Assembly (NCBI GenBank): GCA_021825285.1
Contig: JAKAHW010000045.1
Location: 1-7,868, forward strand
Direction of reading: 5' to 3'
Source of the DNA: a bacterium
Lineage (GTDB): Bacteria > Patescibacteria > Microgenomatia > Levybacterales > GWA1-39-11
Length of the DNA: 7,868 nucleotides
Positions 1-5,448 of this stretch are shown one piece after another (within the stretch, counting starts at the first letter, position 1; every line of letters begins with the position of its first letter). Both the position numbers and the translations under genes were made by a program. The notes beneath the pieces are model-generated. The model had not been told where the DNA came from, ran no database searches, and worked only from the letters and a program-made list of their open reading frames with translations.

Positions 1-266
1 ACATTTACATAGGGTACACCAAAAAGTTTTTTTGCCCTTTCCTGCGCCAAAATTTCGACAGAATCAGCCACCGCATTTCCCTGGTAATATCTTTTTTTAG
101 GATAACCTTCCGAATATTTATTGTTAAGGACTGTTCCGAGAGCTTCAAGAACCGCCGAAGAGGCATAATTTTCCGAAGGAATCATTTCCAAAACTTCACG
201 TTGCCTTTCTTCTTCGAGTTTTACTAGTTCATAAATTTGAGGATCTGTGAGTTTTAAATTTTTCAT
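1..266 (-). CDS. glyA: Serine hydroxymethyltransferase, N-terminal part (cut by window edge)
   Basis: This is the first 88 codons of a PLP-dependent enzyme that interconverts serine plus tetrahydrofolate with glycine plus methylene-tetrahydrofolate, the main one-carbon entry point in the cytoplasm. Reading the minus strand from the ATG at 266 gives a protein starting MKNLKLTDPQIYELVKLEEE. It then has the family hallmarks I-P-S-E-N-Y-A-S-S-A-V (about residues 29-39) and N-K-Y-S-E-G-Y-P-K-K-R-Y-Y-Q-G-N (about 49-64), which in SHMT contribute to substrate/folate contacts and the dimer interface. The PLP lysine lies outside the window. The final G of the usual YYGG is Q-G here, a mild variant. 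The start is the only sensible ATG and sits 8 bases after a -10-like box. There is no Shine-Dalgarno sequence. The family assignment is very secure; the gene is truncated only by the window. Confidence 0.95.
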   Translation of the reverse strand, partial: MKNLKLTDPQIYELVKLEEERQREVLEMIPSENYASSAVLEALGTVLNNKYSEGYPKKRYYQGNAVADSVEILAQERAKKLFGVPYVN

Positions 267-274
267 TTGGTGTA

Positions 275-303
275 ATATTACTAAGAAATTTACGAAAGGA
301 CAA
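275..303 (-). promoter_or_regulatory. Candidate promoter of glyA, predicted leaderless
   Basis: On the minus strand TTGTCC (303-298), a 17-base spacer and TAATAT (280-275) form a sigma70-like pair in the 45-base gap downstream of the preceding gene. The -10 ends 8 bases before the glyA ATG, so transcription would begin at or within 1-2 bases of the start codon. This was read by eye; no start-site data exist here. Confidence 0.5.
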
Positions 304-311
304 GCCCCTTT

Positions 312-1733
312 TTACATGAAGCAGGAGAATGGATACTTAGGGTCGCGTTTAAAAATCCCTCCCCATTCGACAACAGTAAATCCCCCTCTTTTAATCGGAG
401 AAAGAACAGGAGGCAGAACTTCTATTTTCTTATCAAGAGCTTCAAAATACAGCGTAACTCTTATAGTGGTTTGGGCTTTTGGAGAAATAGAAAGCGGGGC
501 AATAGTGTTTAGATTCTTTTGGGAAATAACTCCCACAAAAAAGAATGGTGAGTCAGGCAACACTTTCACCCAATAGTCTCTAAACTGTTGGGATTCCTTC
601 TGGTTTAATCCAAGTTTTGGAAGAGTGACGGTAAGGAAGGTTTCCATATTTTTTTTCTCAACAACAAATCCTTCTTTTGGTTTTTCTATATTTTCATCAG
701 GAATTTGCGCTTCATAATATAAATAATCATAAGAATTACCGTTTGAAACAATTTCGCCACTAGGCATAGCTCGCACATTCCACCCGTTGTCAGGATACTT
801 GGGAATTGTGTAAGTCATTTTTCCAAGCGGCGCGACTTGGACGTTTACACCCGTTTCTTTTTCCGGGTATAAATAAATCGCGGGTTTGCAAAGCGGTGAA
901 AGCCAGGGGACAACAGAGTCTTCAAGCTGAATGAGAAAAGTATTTAATTGTAAATCTTTTTTTGCATCGTCCATGCCCGGAGGCGTTACGATTATTTGTT
1001 TTCCATTTGAAGAAGTACCGGTAGGAATATTTGAGAGATCGCAGTTTTTTACAAAATCAGGAATTCCGGGAGTAGCGACATCATTCAAGCGAAAATATAC
1101 ATCAAAAACCGACTTATCGGTTCCGTAACAAGATATTCCGCTACTTCGCGGAACAGGATAAGTGCATGCGGCTGCAACACAATTTTCTTTACAAACAAAA
1201 ATCAACTCATCATTTGGAATTGATTCGCAGTATTGTGCAATAACCGAAGCAGAAGCGCCGGTTCTCATAAAAATATAAGGATCGGGTGGGTTTTTCTTAA
1301 AGTATAAATCTCTTGGGTTTCCTATCGGGTCAGGTCTTTTACACCCGACTTTTACATTGTCAAACCCCAGGCCTATTGCATGAGAATCCGAAGAATTTAA
1401 AATTATTGGATTTCCGCCGGGAGTTTTAAGCCCTGTATCTTTAAGATGAAGATTCCCCTCAACAAGGGTCATCTTTGACCTTAGTAGTCCGTATCGTGCT
1501 CCGTTGTAGGTAATTGTTTCTCCGTCTCCTGTTTTGGGTTTACAATCGGCTCCGCTTCCCGTATCACAGCAGTAAAGCGAAACATTCCCGGAAATTTCGC
1601 CCCTTTTAGGTTTGATAGGTGAAAGAATGCCTGAGACGAGGAGCGCAAATGCAAGGATGACAATTATAAGAAGAATTTCAGCAGCGCCTTTAATTCTTAT
1701 TTTTCTAAACCTTTTATTTTTTTCCTTTGCCAC
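312..1733 (-). CDS. Anchored Cys-rich surface protein with KPxIYLYP/VEWGG C-terminal domain (paralogue A)
   Basis: Function unknown. The 473-residue product has a basic N-terminus, one hydrophobic segment (about 18-38) and a long extracytoplasmic part. An N-terminal Cys-rich region starts with Y-C-C-D-T-G (Cys55, Cys56, Cys64) and includes I-P-N-D-E-L-I-F-V-C-K-E-N-C. A connector K-K-D-L-Q-L-N-T-F follows (LQL at 261-263), then W-L-S-P-L-C. The C-terminal domain opens with C-K-P-A-I-Y-L-Y-P-E (282-291), contains Y-P-D-N-G-W, L-Y-Y-E-A-Q and L-G-L-N-Q-K-E, and closes with G-F-T-V-V-E-W-G-G (451-459) plus a 14-residue tail ending S-C-F-M. I recognise this C-terminal signature only as one seen in uncharacterised secreted proteins. 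The start is GTG at 1733; no in-frame ATG lies nearby, and a -10-like box sits 6 bases upstream. Its neighbour at 1775-3040 is a paralogue with near-identical blocks. Cysteines suggest disulfides outside the membrane (inference). Confidence 0.85.
   Translation of the reverse strand: MAKEKNKRFRKIRIKGAAEILLIIVILAFALLVSGILSPIKPKRGEISGNVSLYCCDTGSGADCKPKTGDGETITYNGARYGLLRSKMTLVEGNLHLKDTGLKTPGGNPIILNSSDSHAIGLGFDNVKVGCKRPDPIGNPRDLYFKKNPPDPYIFMRTGASASVIAQYCESIPNDELIFVCKENCVAAACTYPVPRSSGISCYGTDKSVFDVYFRLNDVATPGIPDFVKNCDLSNIPTGTSSNGKQIIVTPPGMDDAKKDLQLNTFLIQLEDSVVPWLSPLCKPAIYLYPEKETGVNVQVAPLGKMTYTIPKYPDNGWNVRAMPSGEIVSNGNSYDYLYYEAQIPDENIEKPKEGFVVEKKNMETFLTVTLPKLGLNQKESQQFRDYWVKVLPDSPFFFVGVISQKNLNTIAPLSISPKAQTTIRVTLYFEALDKKIEVLPPVLSPIKRGGFTVVEWGGIFKRDPKYPFSCFM
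315..454 (-). repeat. High-identity repeat block 1, copy in paralogue A
   Basis: This block is about 90% identical by eye to 1778-1917, in the same register (offset 1463 bases, no gaps). It encodes the last ~46 residues, including the VEWGG signature and the S-C-F-M terminus. Immediately beyond it (455-663) identity with the partner falls to about 60%. Confidence 0.8.
664..891 (-). repeat. High-identity repeat block 2, copy in paralogue A
   Basis: I count 22 mismatches in 228 bases against 2127-2354 (about 90% identity) at the same 1463-base offset as block 1. It includes an uninterrupted identical run of 62 bases (697-758 versus 2160-2221). It encodes the KPAIYLYPE motif through the L-Y-Y-E-A-Q-I-P segment. 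Confidence 0.85.
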
Positions 1734-1739
1734 TTAAAA

Positions 1740-1768
1740 ATCGTATCAGGAATTATAAAAAGATTCAA
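1740..1768 (-). promoter_or_regulatory. Candidate promoter of paralogue A, predicted leaderless
   Basis: On the minus strand TTGAAT (1768-1763), 17 bases, then an extended -10, TGA-TACGAT (hexamer 1745-1740), ends 6 bases before the GTG start at 1733. A competing perfect TATAAT (1757-1752) ends 18 bases before the GTG, but has no recognisable -35 at 17 bases (ATGTAG). Either could be used; the second would give a leader of about 12 bases. Confidence 0.45.
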
Positions 1769-1774
1769 ATGCAT

Positions 1775-3040
1775 CTACATAAAGCAGGAGAACGGATATT
1801 TGGGGTCGCGTTTAAAAATCCCTCCCCATTCGACAACAGTAAATCCTTCCCTTTTGACAGGAGAAAGAACAGGAGGCAGAACTTCTATTTTTTTATCAAG
1901 AGCTTCAAAATATAGGGTTACCCGAATTACTGTTTTTGGTTTCGGCTGAATTGAAAGGAGTGCGATGGTATTTAAATTACTCTGCGAAACGATACCAATG
2001 AAGTAGTAGGGCGAGTTCGGTAGAACTTTTACCCAATAATTAAGAAACTCCTTGCTTTCTTTTTCGTTCAAACCGAGACTTGGTAAGGTTTGTCCGAGCA
2101 ACTTTCCAACATCAGCCTTATTTACCACAAATCCTTCTTTTGGTTTTTCAATATTCTCGTCAGGAATTTGCGCTTCATAATATAAATAATCATAAGAATT
2201 ACCGTTTGAAACAATTTCGCCGCTAGGTTTTGCCGTAACGTTCCACCCATTGTTTGGGTAAGTAGGAATTGTGTAAGTCATTTTTCCAAGCGGCGCGACC
2301 TTGACGTTTACACCCGTTTCTTTTTCCGGGTATAAATAAATTGCGGGTTTGCAATAAGGAGAGAGCCATTTGGTGTTAGTTTGGCTTTGAATAATTTTAA
2401 AAGTTTTTAACTGAAGATTTTGTTTTCCGCTTTGGGGGATTTCCGTTACAACGACTTGTCCTCCGCCGCCGCTGGTTGCACCTCCTTTGTCACAATTCTT
2501 TACAACATCAGGGATTGCGCCGTCTTTGACTCTAAAATAGGCGTCAAAACTACCTTTGCCTATGGAAGAGCTGTCACAACCTTCTTTGCAGGCATAAATT
2601 ATTTCATCGTTTGGTATTCCTACGCAACCGCTTTTTCCAAAGACCAAGTCTTTACCTTTTTCGCATCCCGGGATACTTCCGTAACTTGCCGTAGTGTCAG
2701 AAGTATTAACATATATTTTTTCCCCCGTGGAGCTTGTCCCCATGGGAGCTAAATGCCCTGATTGTTCCAGTAGTTTAATATTCGATTTTATCAGTGCGTA
2801 TTCTTCATCAGTAGCGTTAGTGCCTTTCCATGTAAATTTTTTATCTTGTAGTTTGCACTGGTCTCCGTCTCCGGAGTCGCAGCAGGTGTATGCGCCGTCT
2901 GTTGTTCCTGTGGATCCGCTGTTTGGGCTCAAGAAACCTTTTGGTGCAGTAATTCCGCCTGCAATAATAGCTCCAAAAGCTATGACAAGAAGTAAGATGA
3001 TTAGTTCAACTCCGCCTTGGGAATTTTTAAAAGAAACCAT
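1775..3040 (-). CDS. Anchored Cys-rich surface protein with KPxIYLYP/VEWGG C-terminal domain (paralogue B)
   Basis: Function unknown. This 421-residue protein is a close paralogue of the gene at 312-1733. One membrane segment (about 12-31) follows M-V-S-F-K-N-S-Q-G-G. The Cys-rich N-terminal region begins Y-T-C-C-D-S-G-D-G-D-Q-C (Cys53, Cys54, Cys62) and includes I-P-N-D-E-I-I-Y-A-C-K-E-G-C and F-D-A-Y-F-R-V-K-D. It is shorter than that of A, lacking about 50 residues around the middle. A glycine-rich stretch precedes the K-Q-N-L-Q-L-K-T-F connector (LQL at 209-211). The C-terminal domain runs from C-K-P-A-I-Y-L-Y-P-E (230-239) to G-F-T-V-V-E-W-G-G (399-407) and the S-C-F-M end, exactly the same length as in A. 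The ATG at 3040 is placed just after a -10-like box; no Shine-Dalgarno is seen. A 37-base gap separates its stop from gene A, so tandem duplication is the simplest origin. Confidence 0.87.
   Translation of the reverse strand: MVSFKNSQGGVELIILLLVIAFGAIIAGGITAPKGFLSPNSGSTGTTDGAYTCCDSGDGDQCKLQDKKFTWKGTNATDEEYALIKSNIKLLEQSGHLAPMGTSSTGEKIYVNTSDTTASYGSIPGCEKGKDLVFGKSGCVGIPNDEIIYACKEGCDSSSIGKGSFDAYFRVKDGAIPDVVKNCDKGGATSGGGGQVVVTEIPQSGKQNLQLKTFKIIQSQTNTKWLSPYCKPAIYLYPEKETGVNVKVAPLGKMTYTIPTYPNNGWNVTAKPSGEIVSNGNSYDYLYYEAQIPDENIEKPKEGFVVNKADVGKLLGQTLPSLGLNEKESKEFLNYWVKVLPNSPYYFIGIVSQSNLNTIALLSIQPKPKTVIRVTLYFEALDKKIEVLPPVLSPVKREGFTVVEWGGIFKRDPKYPFSCFM
1778..1917 (-). repeat. High-identity repeat block 1, copy in paralogue B
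   Basis: Partner of 315-454, about 90% identical by eye at an offset of 1463 bases. It covers the 3' end of the gene, encoding the VEWGG signature and C-terminal tail. Confidence 0.8.
2127..2354 (-). repeat. High-identity repeat block 2, copy in paralogue B
   Basis: Partner of 664-891 with 22 mismatches in 228 bases. It is separated from block 1 by 209 bases (1918-2126) that are only about 60% identical to the matching bases of paralogue A. Confidence 0.85.
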
Positions 3041-3049
3041 ATTATTAAT

Positions 3050-3078
3050 ATTCTAGATTAAACTTTTTTTAAAGGCAA
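3050..3078 (-). promoter_or_regulatory. Candidate promoter of paralogue B, predicted near-leaderless
   Basis: On the minus strand TTGCCT (3078-3073), a 17-base spacer and TAGAAT (3055-3050) end 9 bases before the ATG at 3040, so the message would carry only about 1-3 bases upstream of the start codon. It lies back to back with the plus-strand promoter at 3093-3121. Confidence 0.45.
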
Positions 3079-3092
3079 ACTTTAATTTCCTA

Positions 3093-3121
3093 TTGATACT
3101 AAAATACAAATGCTGGATACT
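3093..3121 (+). promoter_or_regulatory. Candidate promoter of the PsbP-like gene, predicted leaderless
   Basis: TTGATA (3093-3098), a 17-base spacer and GATACT (3116-3121) precede ATG 3128 by 6 bases. This geometry is why I place the start at 3128 rather than at the in-frame ATG at 3110, which would lie inside the promoter spacer. The -10 is imperfect (4 of 6 consensus bases). Confidence 0.45.
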
Positions 3122-3127
3122 AATATT

Positions 3128-3784
3128 ATGGAAAACGAGGATCATTCACATCTAAAAGTTCCGTTAATAATTTTTGGAAGCTTATTCGTAATTATTTTTC
3201 TGGTTATATTATTTGTCGCTGTATCCCGGTCTTCATCCAAAAAAGAAGCTGCCGGCAATGTTGTAAATGAAAAGGAAGCGAAGGCAAAAGGGAATACCTC
3301 TTTTTCTAATCAAAATGAGCCTTCGCCCACACCCATAACGATTTCAAACTTAGCCTCTTATGATACTTTGGTTTTTAAAATAAAGCATCCTGACAATTGG
3401 GGAGTTTTTTATTATAGCTACAATGGGGGAGAGGAGTATACAATTAAGCCATATGATTTGGAAAAGAACCAAATAGTGCCTAGTGTTCAGGTAGAGGTGA
3501 ATGTTGCCTCAGATAGCGCATTAATTGATGAAAGGCGAGATCTTTTTAAAAGAGCAAAATTTCTTGAAGAAGTAGTGGTTTTTCAAGGGGTTCAGTCAAT
3601 TAAGGAGTCGGGAGTTTTTCCAATCCGGGATTCAGGAGAAAAAAATCCATATTTTCAAACGGCATTTCTTTTCCAAAAAAACAATAAGACTTATATAGTT
3701 AAGTACAACTATGATGGCGGACAGAAAAATCAGGTAACTGAAAACGCATTCGGGAAGATTTTGGAGACCTTAATTATTAATTAA
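3128..3784 (+). CDS. Membrane-anchored protein with PsbP-like domain
   Basis: The product is 218 residues from this start (224 if the ATG at 3110 is used). It has a short acidic/His N-terminus (M-E-N-E-D-H-S-H), one membrane segment (about 11-32), then a charged and Ser/Pro linker. The folded region contains F-K-I-K-H-P-D-N-W-G-V-F, resembling the F-x-[IF]-x-[YH]-P-x-x-W opening of PsbP-like domains common as lone extracytoplasmic domains in bacteria. It also has A-F-L-F-Q-K-N-N-K-T-Y-I-V-K-Y and a closing F-G-K-I-L-E-T-L, typical of the last helix of that fold. There are no Cys residues, unlike most neighbours. No ligand or enzymatic role can be read. It is the only accessory gene here on the plus strand and its stop overlaps that of the converging gene. 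The PsbP-like assignment is by motif only; an unrelated alpha/beta domain is possible. Confidence 0.78.
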   Translation: MENEDHSHLKVPLIIFGSLFVIIFLVILFVAVSRSSSKKEAAGNVVNEKEAKAKGNTSFSNQNEPSPTPITISNLASYDTLVFKIKHPDNWGVFYYSYNGGEEYTIKPYDLEKNQIVPSVQVEVNVASDSALIDERRDLFKRAKFLEEVVVFQGVQSIKESGVFPIRDSGEKNPYFQTAFLFQKNNKTYIVKYNYDGGQKNQVTENAFGKILETLIIN

Positions 3785-4800
3785 TTTTTTGGTTCAATTG
3801 TTCCTCCCCATTCGACAGCCGTAAAGCCTATCCTTTTTGGAGGAGTAGTGGGTAGCTTGAGTCCGGGAATTTCATAAGGTTTATCTACCCCTTTAAAATA
3901 TGCTAGAAATTCTATGAAGGTTGCGGGTTTGGGATTTATATCCACATGGTCGACTCGGTCTTTTTCGGAAGGGTCAAGCAGAGAAAACAATATGTAAGGT
4001 TTTTTCAAACCGTAGAGCTTTGGTAGCCAATATTCGAGAAATTCTTTTTGTTCGGTTTTATTTAGGCCAAGTGTGCTTGTTATTTCTGTTAGTTTTGGTT
4101 TCAAATTGGCTGTTTTTATAAATATTCCGTTGGAAGGCGCTTTTACGTCCTGAACTTGGCTTTCATAGTAAAGATTTGAATATTCTTTTCCTTTGTAAAT
4201 TAATTTTCCATCCGGATGTGCTTCTACATTTTTCCATCCACCATCAGGATACGAAGGTATACTTACATATATAAATCCCGGAATTGTGAGTTCTACATCA
4301 ACCAAAGTTGTTTTTTCAGGATATAGATAAATAACCGGTTTGCCCATGCAATAATAAATGCAGGAAGAGTTTGAACTTTTCATTCCGTCGCAGAGGCGTC
4401 TGTCTCCTGAAGCAGGAACGTAGCAATGGGCAGGATCCTGCGGTTTCCTTCCGTTGCAGTAGAGCCAAACAGCGCCGGTTAAACATGTACAGTTTACCTC
4501 CGGTTTGTAATGAGGGCATCCGCCTGTTGCAGGAGGTACAGTAGGGATAACTACAGGAGGGGTTGCTGTTGGAGGTGGAGTTGTGGGTGTCACTTCTTTT
4601 AAAGTTCTTAGCTGCAAACTTTTTTTATCCGCGTTCGTTCCGGTGTCTTCAAGAATTACAGTTTGCTTTTCGTTGTCAGGAGTCTTGTCATTTCTGCTTC
4701 CAAAACCGGCAAAAGCGAAAGCTCCCGCAACTAAAAAAATTAATATCAGATAAAGAGCTATATCGCCCCTTGAATTTTTATTTCCAAAAAAAAGATTCAT
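3781..4800 (-). CDS. Anchored protein with KPxIYLYP/VEWGG C-terminal domain, divergent member C
   Basis: This 339-residue protein is a third member of the family seen at 312-3040, but distant. After a membrane segment (about 14-33) comes the same connector, K-K-S-L-Q-L-R-T-L (LQL at 62-64). In place of the ~20 residues that link it to the domain in A and B there is a Pro/Thr linker (about 71-92) and a Cys-rich module with about eight Cys (about 94-151). The C-terminal domain starts G-K-P-V-I-Y-L-Y-P-E (153-162), keeps Y-P-D-G-G-W, L-Y-Y-E-S-Q and L-G-L-N-K-T-E, and ends G-F-T-A-V-E-W-G-G (325-333), without the S-C-F-M tail. The large N-terminal Cys-rich region of A and B is missing. The ATG at 4800 directly follows the TAA of the upstream gene (zero gap), so translation is probably coupled. 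Function unknown. Confidence 0.85.
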   Translation of the reverse strand: MNLFFGNKNSRGDIALYLILIFLVAGAFAFAGFGSRNDKTPDNEKQTVILEDTGTNADKKSLQLRTLKEVTPTTPPPTATPPVVIPTVPPATGGCPHYKPEVNCTCLTGAVWLYCNGRKPQDPAHCYVPASGDRRLCDGMKSSNSSCIYYCMGKPVIYLYPEKTTLVDVELTIPGFIYVSIPSYPDGGWKNVEAHPDGKLIYKGKEYSNLYYESQVQDVKAPSNGIFIKTANLKPKLTEITSTLGLNKTEQKEFLEYWLPKLYGLKKPYILFSLLDPSEKDRVDHVDINPKPATFIEFLAYFKGVDKPYEIPGLKLPTTPPKRIGFTAVEWGGTIEPKN

Positions 4801-5445
4801 TTATTGCTTTAAAGACTTAAAAGAAGAACCTTGTGGAAAACTTATAGTAAGATCAGTTTTCTCGTACTTTATTTCTTTTCCGTTTGTCATAAGAGCTGAA
4901 AGCGGAGTTATCTCAATTGTTGTTAATGCTAGCCCTTTATTATTGGAAAGATCATACTTTATAATCGCCAGTTTCCCTTTTCCCCGTATCGCTTTTTCCT
5001 TTTTTTCATCAACAGAAAGAACTATAAAAGCTTTACCTTTATCTTGGGCAATTACAGTTTTAATTGTTTTAAAAGAGTAAAAAGGGGAGGCTTTGTCGTT
5101 GGCAGAGGCAATATTTACATTTGAAACAACTTGGGGATCGAAGGAGATTTCCATTTGAATAATACCAACTTCCTTCTCTTGTGTATCAAGAATTATTTCG
5201 GAAGAAGCATCTTTTTGGCTATTTTCTTGCATTTTAATCGACGGGGGAGAGAAATAAAGAAAAGCAGGGTTATTGTTTATATTGGATGTAGAATTCGGTT
5301 GATTAGCGCCTTTTTTAATCAAATTTAATTGCTTAACCGATAGAATCAAAGCAAAGATAAAGATAAAAATCCCGATGATTCCAAGTATTACAAAAATTAT
5401 CCTTTTTGAATTTTTTGGTTGTTGTTCTTCGAATTCGTTTTCCAT
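4801..5445 (-). CDS. Membrane-anchored cohesin-like protein
   Basis: The 214-residue product has a short acidic cytoplasmic tail, one strongly hydrophobic segment (about 15-37), an Asn/Ser linker and one beta-rich domain (about 61-205). The pattern S-S-E-I-I-L-D-T-Q-E-K-E-V-G-I-I-Q-M-E-I-S-F-D-P-Q-V-V, followed by F, a G-K-A-F-I-V-L-S-V strand, G-K-G-K-L-A-I-I-K-Y-D-L and a final T-P-L-S-A-L-M-T-N-G-K-E-I strand, matches the strand order of cohesin/carbohydrate-binding-like folds (hydrophobic 'G-x-x-x-x-x-x-x-x-D-P' near the start, 'G-x-G-x-L-x-x-I' in the middle). Cohesins bind dockerins in cellulosomes, but many stand-alone copies in other bacteria have unknown partners, and I see no dockerin repeat in this window. 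There is no Cys. It is the second gene of a three-gene operon: 3 bases after the upstream stop, 0 bases before the next gene. The cohesin call rests on pattern recognition and is moderate. Confidence 0.8.
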   Translation of the reverse strand: MENEFEEQQPKNSKRIIFVILGIIGIFIFIFALILSVKQLNLIKKGANQPNSTSNINNNPAFLYFSPPSIKMQENSQKDASSEIILDTQEKEVGIIQMEISFDPQVVSNVNIASANDKASPFYSFKTIKTVIAQDKGKAFIVLSVDEKKEKAIRGKGKLAIIKYDLSNNKGLALTTIEITPLSALMTNGKEIKYEKTDLTISFPQGSSFKSLKQ

Positions 5446-5448
5446 AAA

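Noticed and set aside
3110..3127. Upstream in-frame ATG adding M-L-D-T-N-I to the PsbP-like protein
   Set aside because: It lies within the spacer of the best promoter, and ATG 3128 fits the 6-base -10-to-start gap seen at other genes. It remains possible if transcription starts further upstream.
3770..3800. AT-rich palindrome plus T-run as a bidirectional terminator
   Set aside because: Any hairpin would be only A-T pairs and very short. Not credible as an intrinsic terminator.
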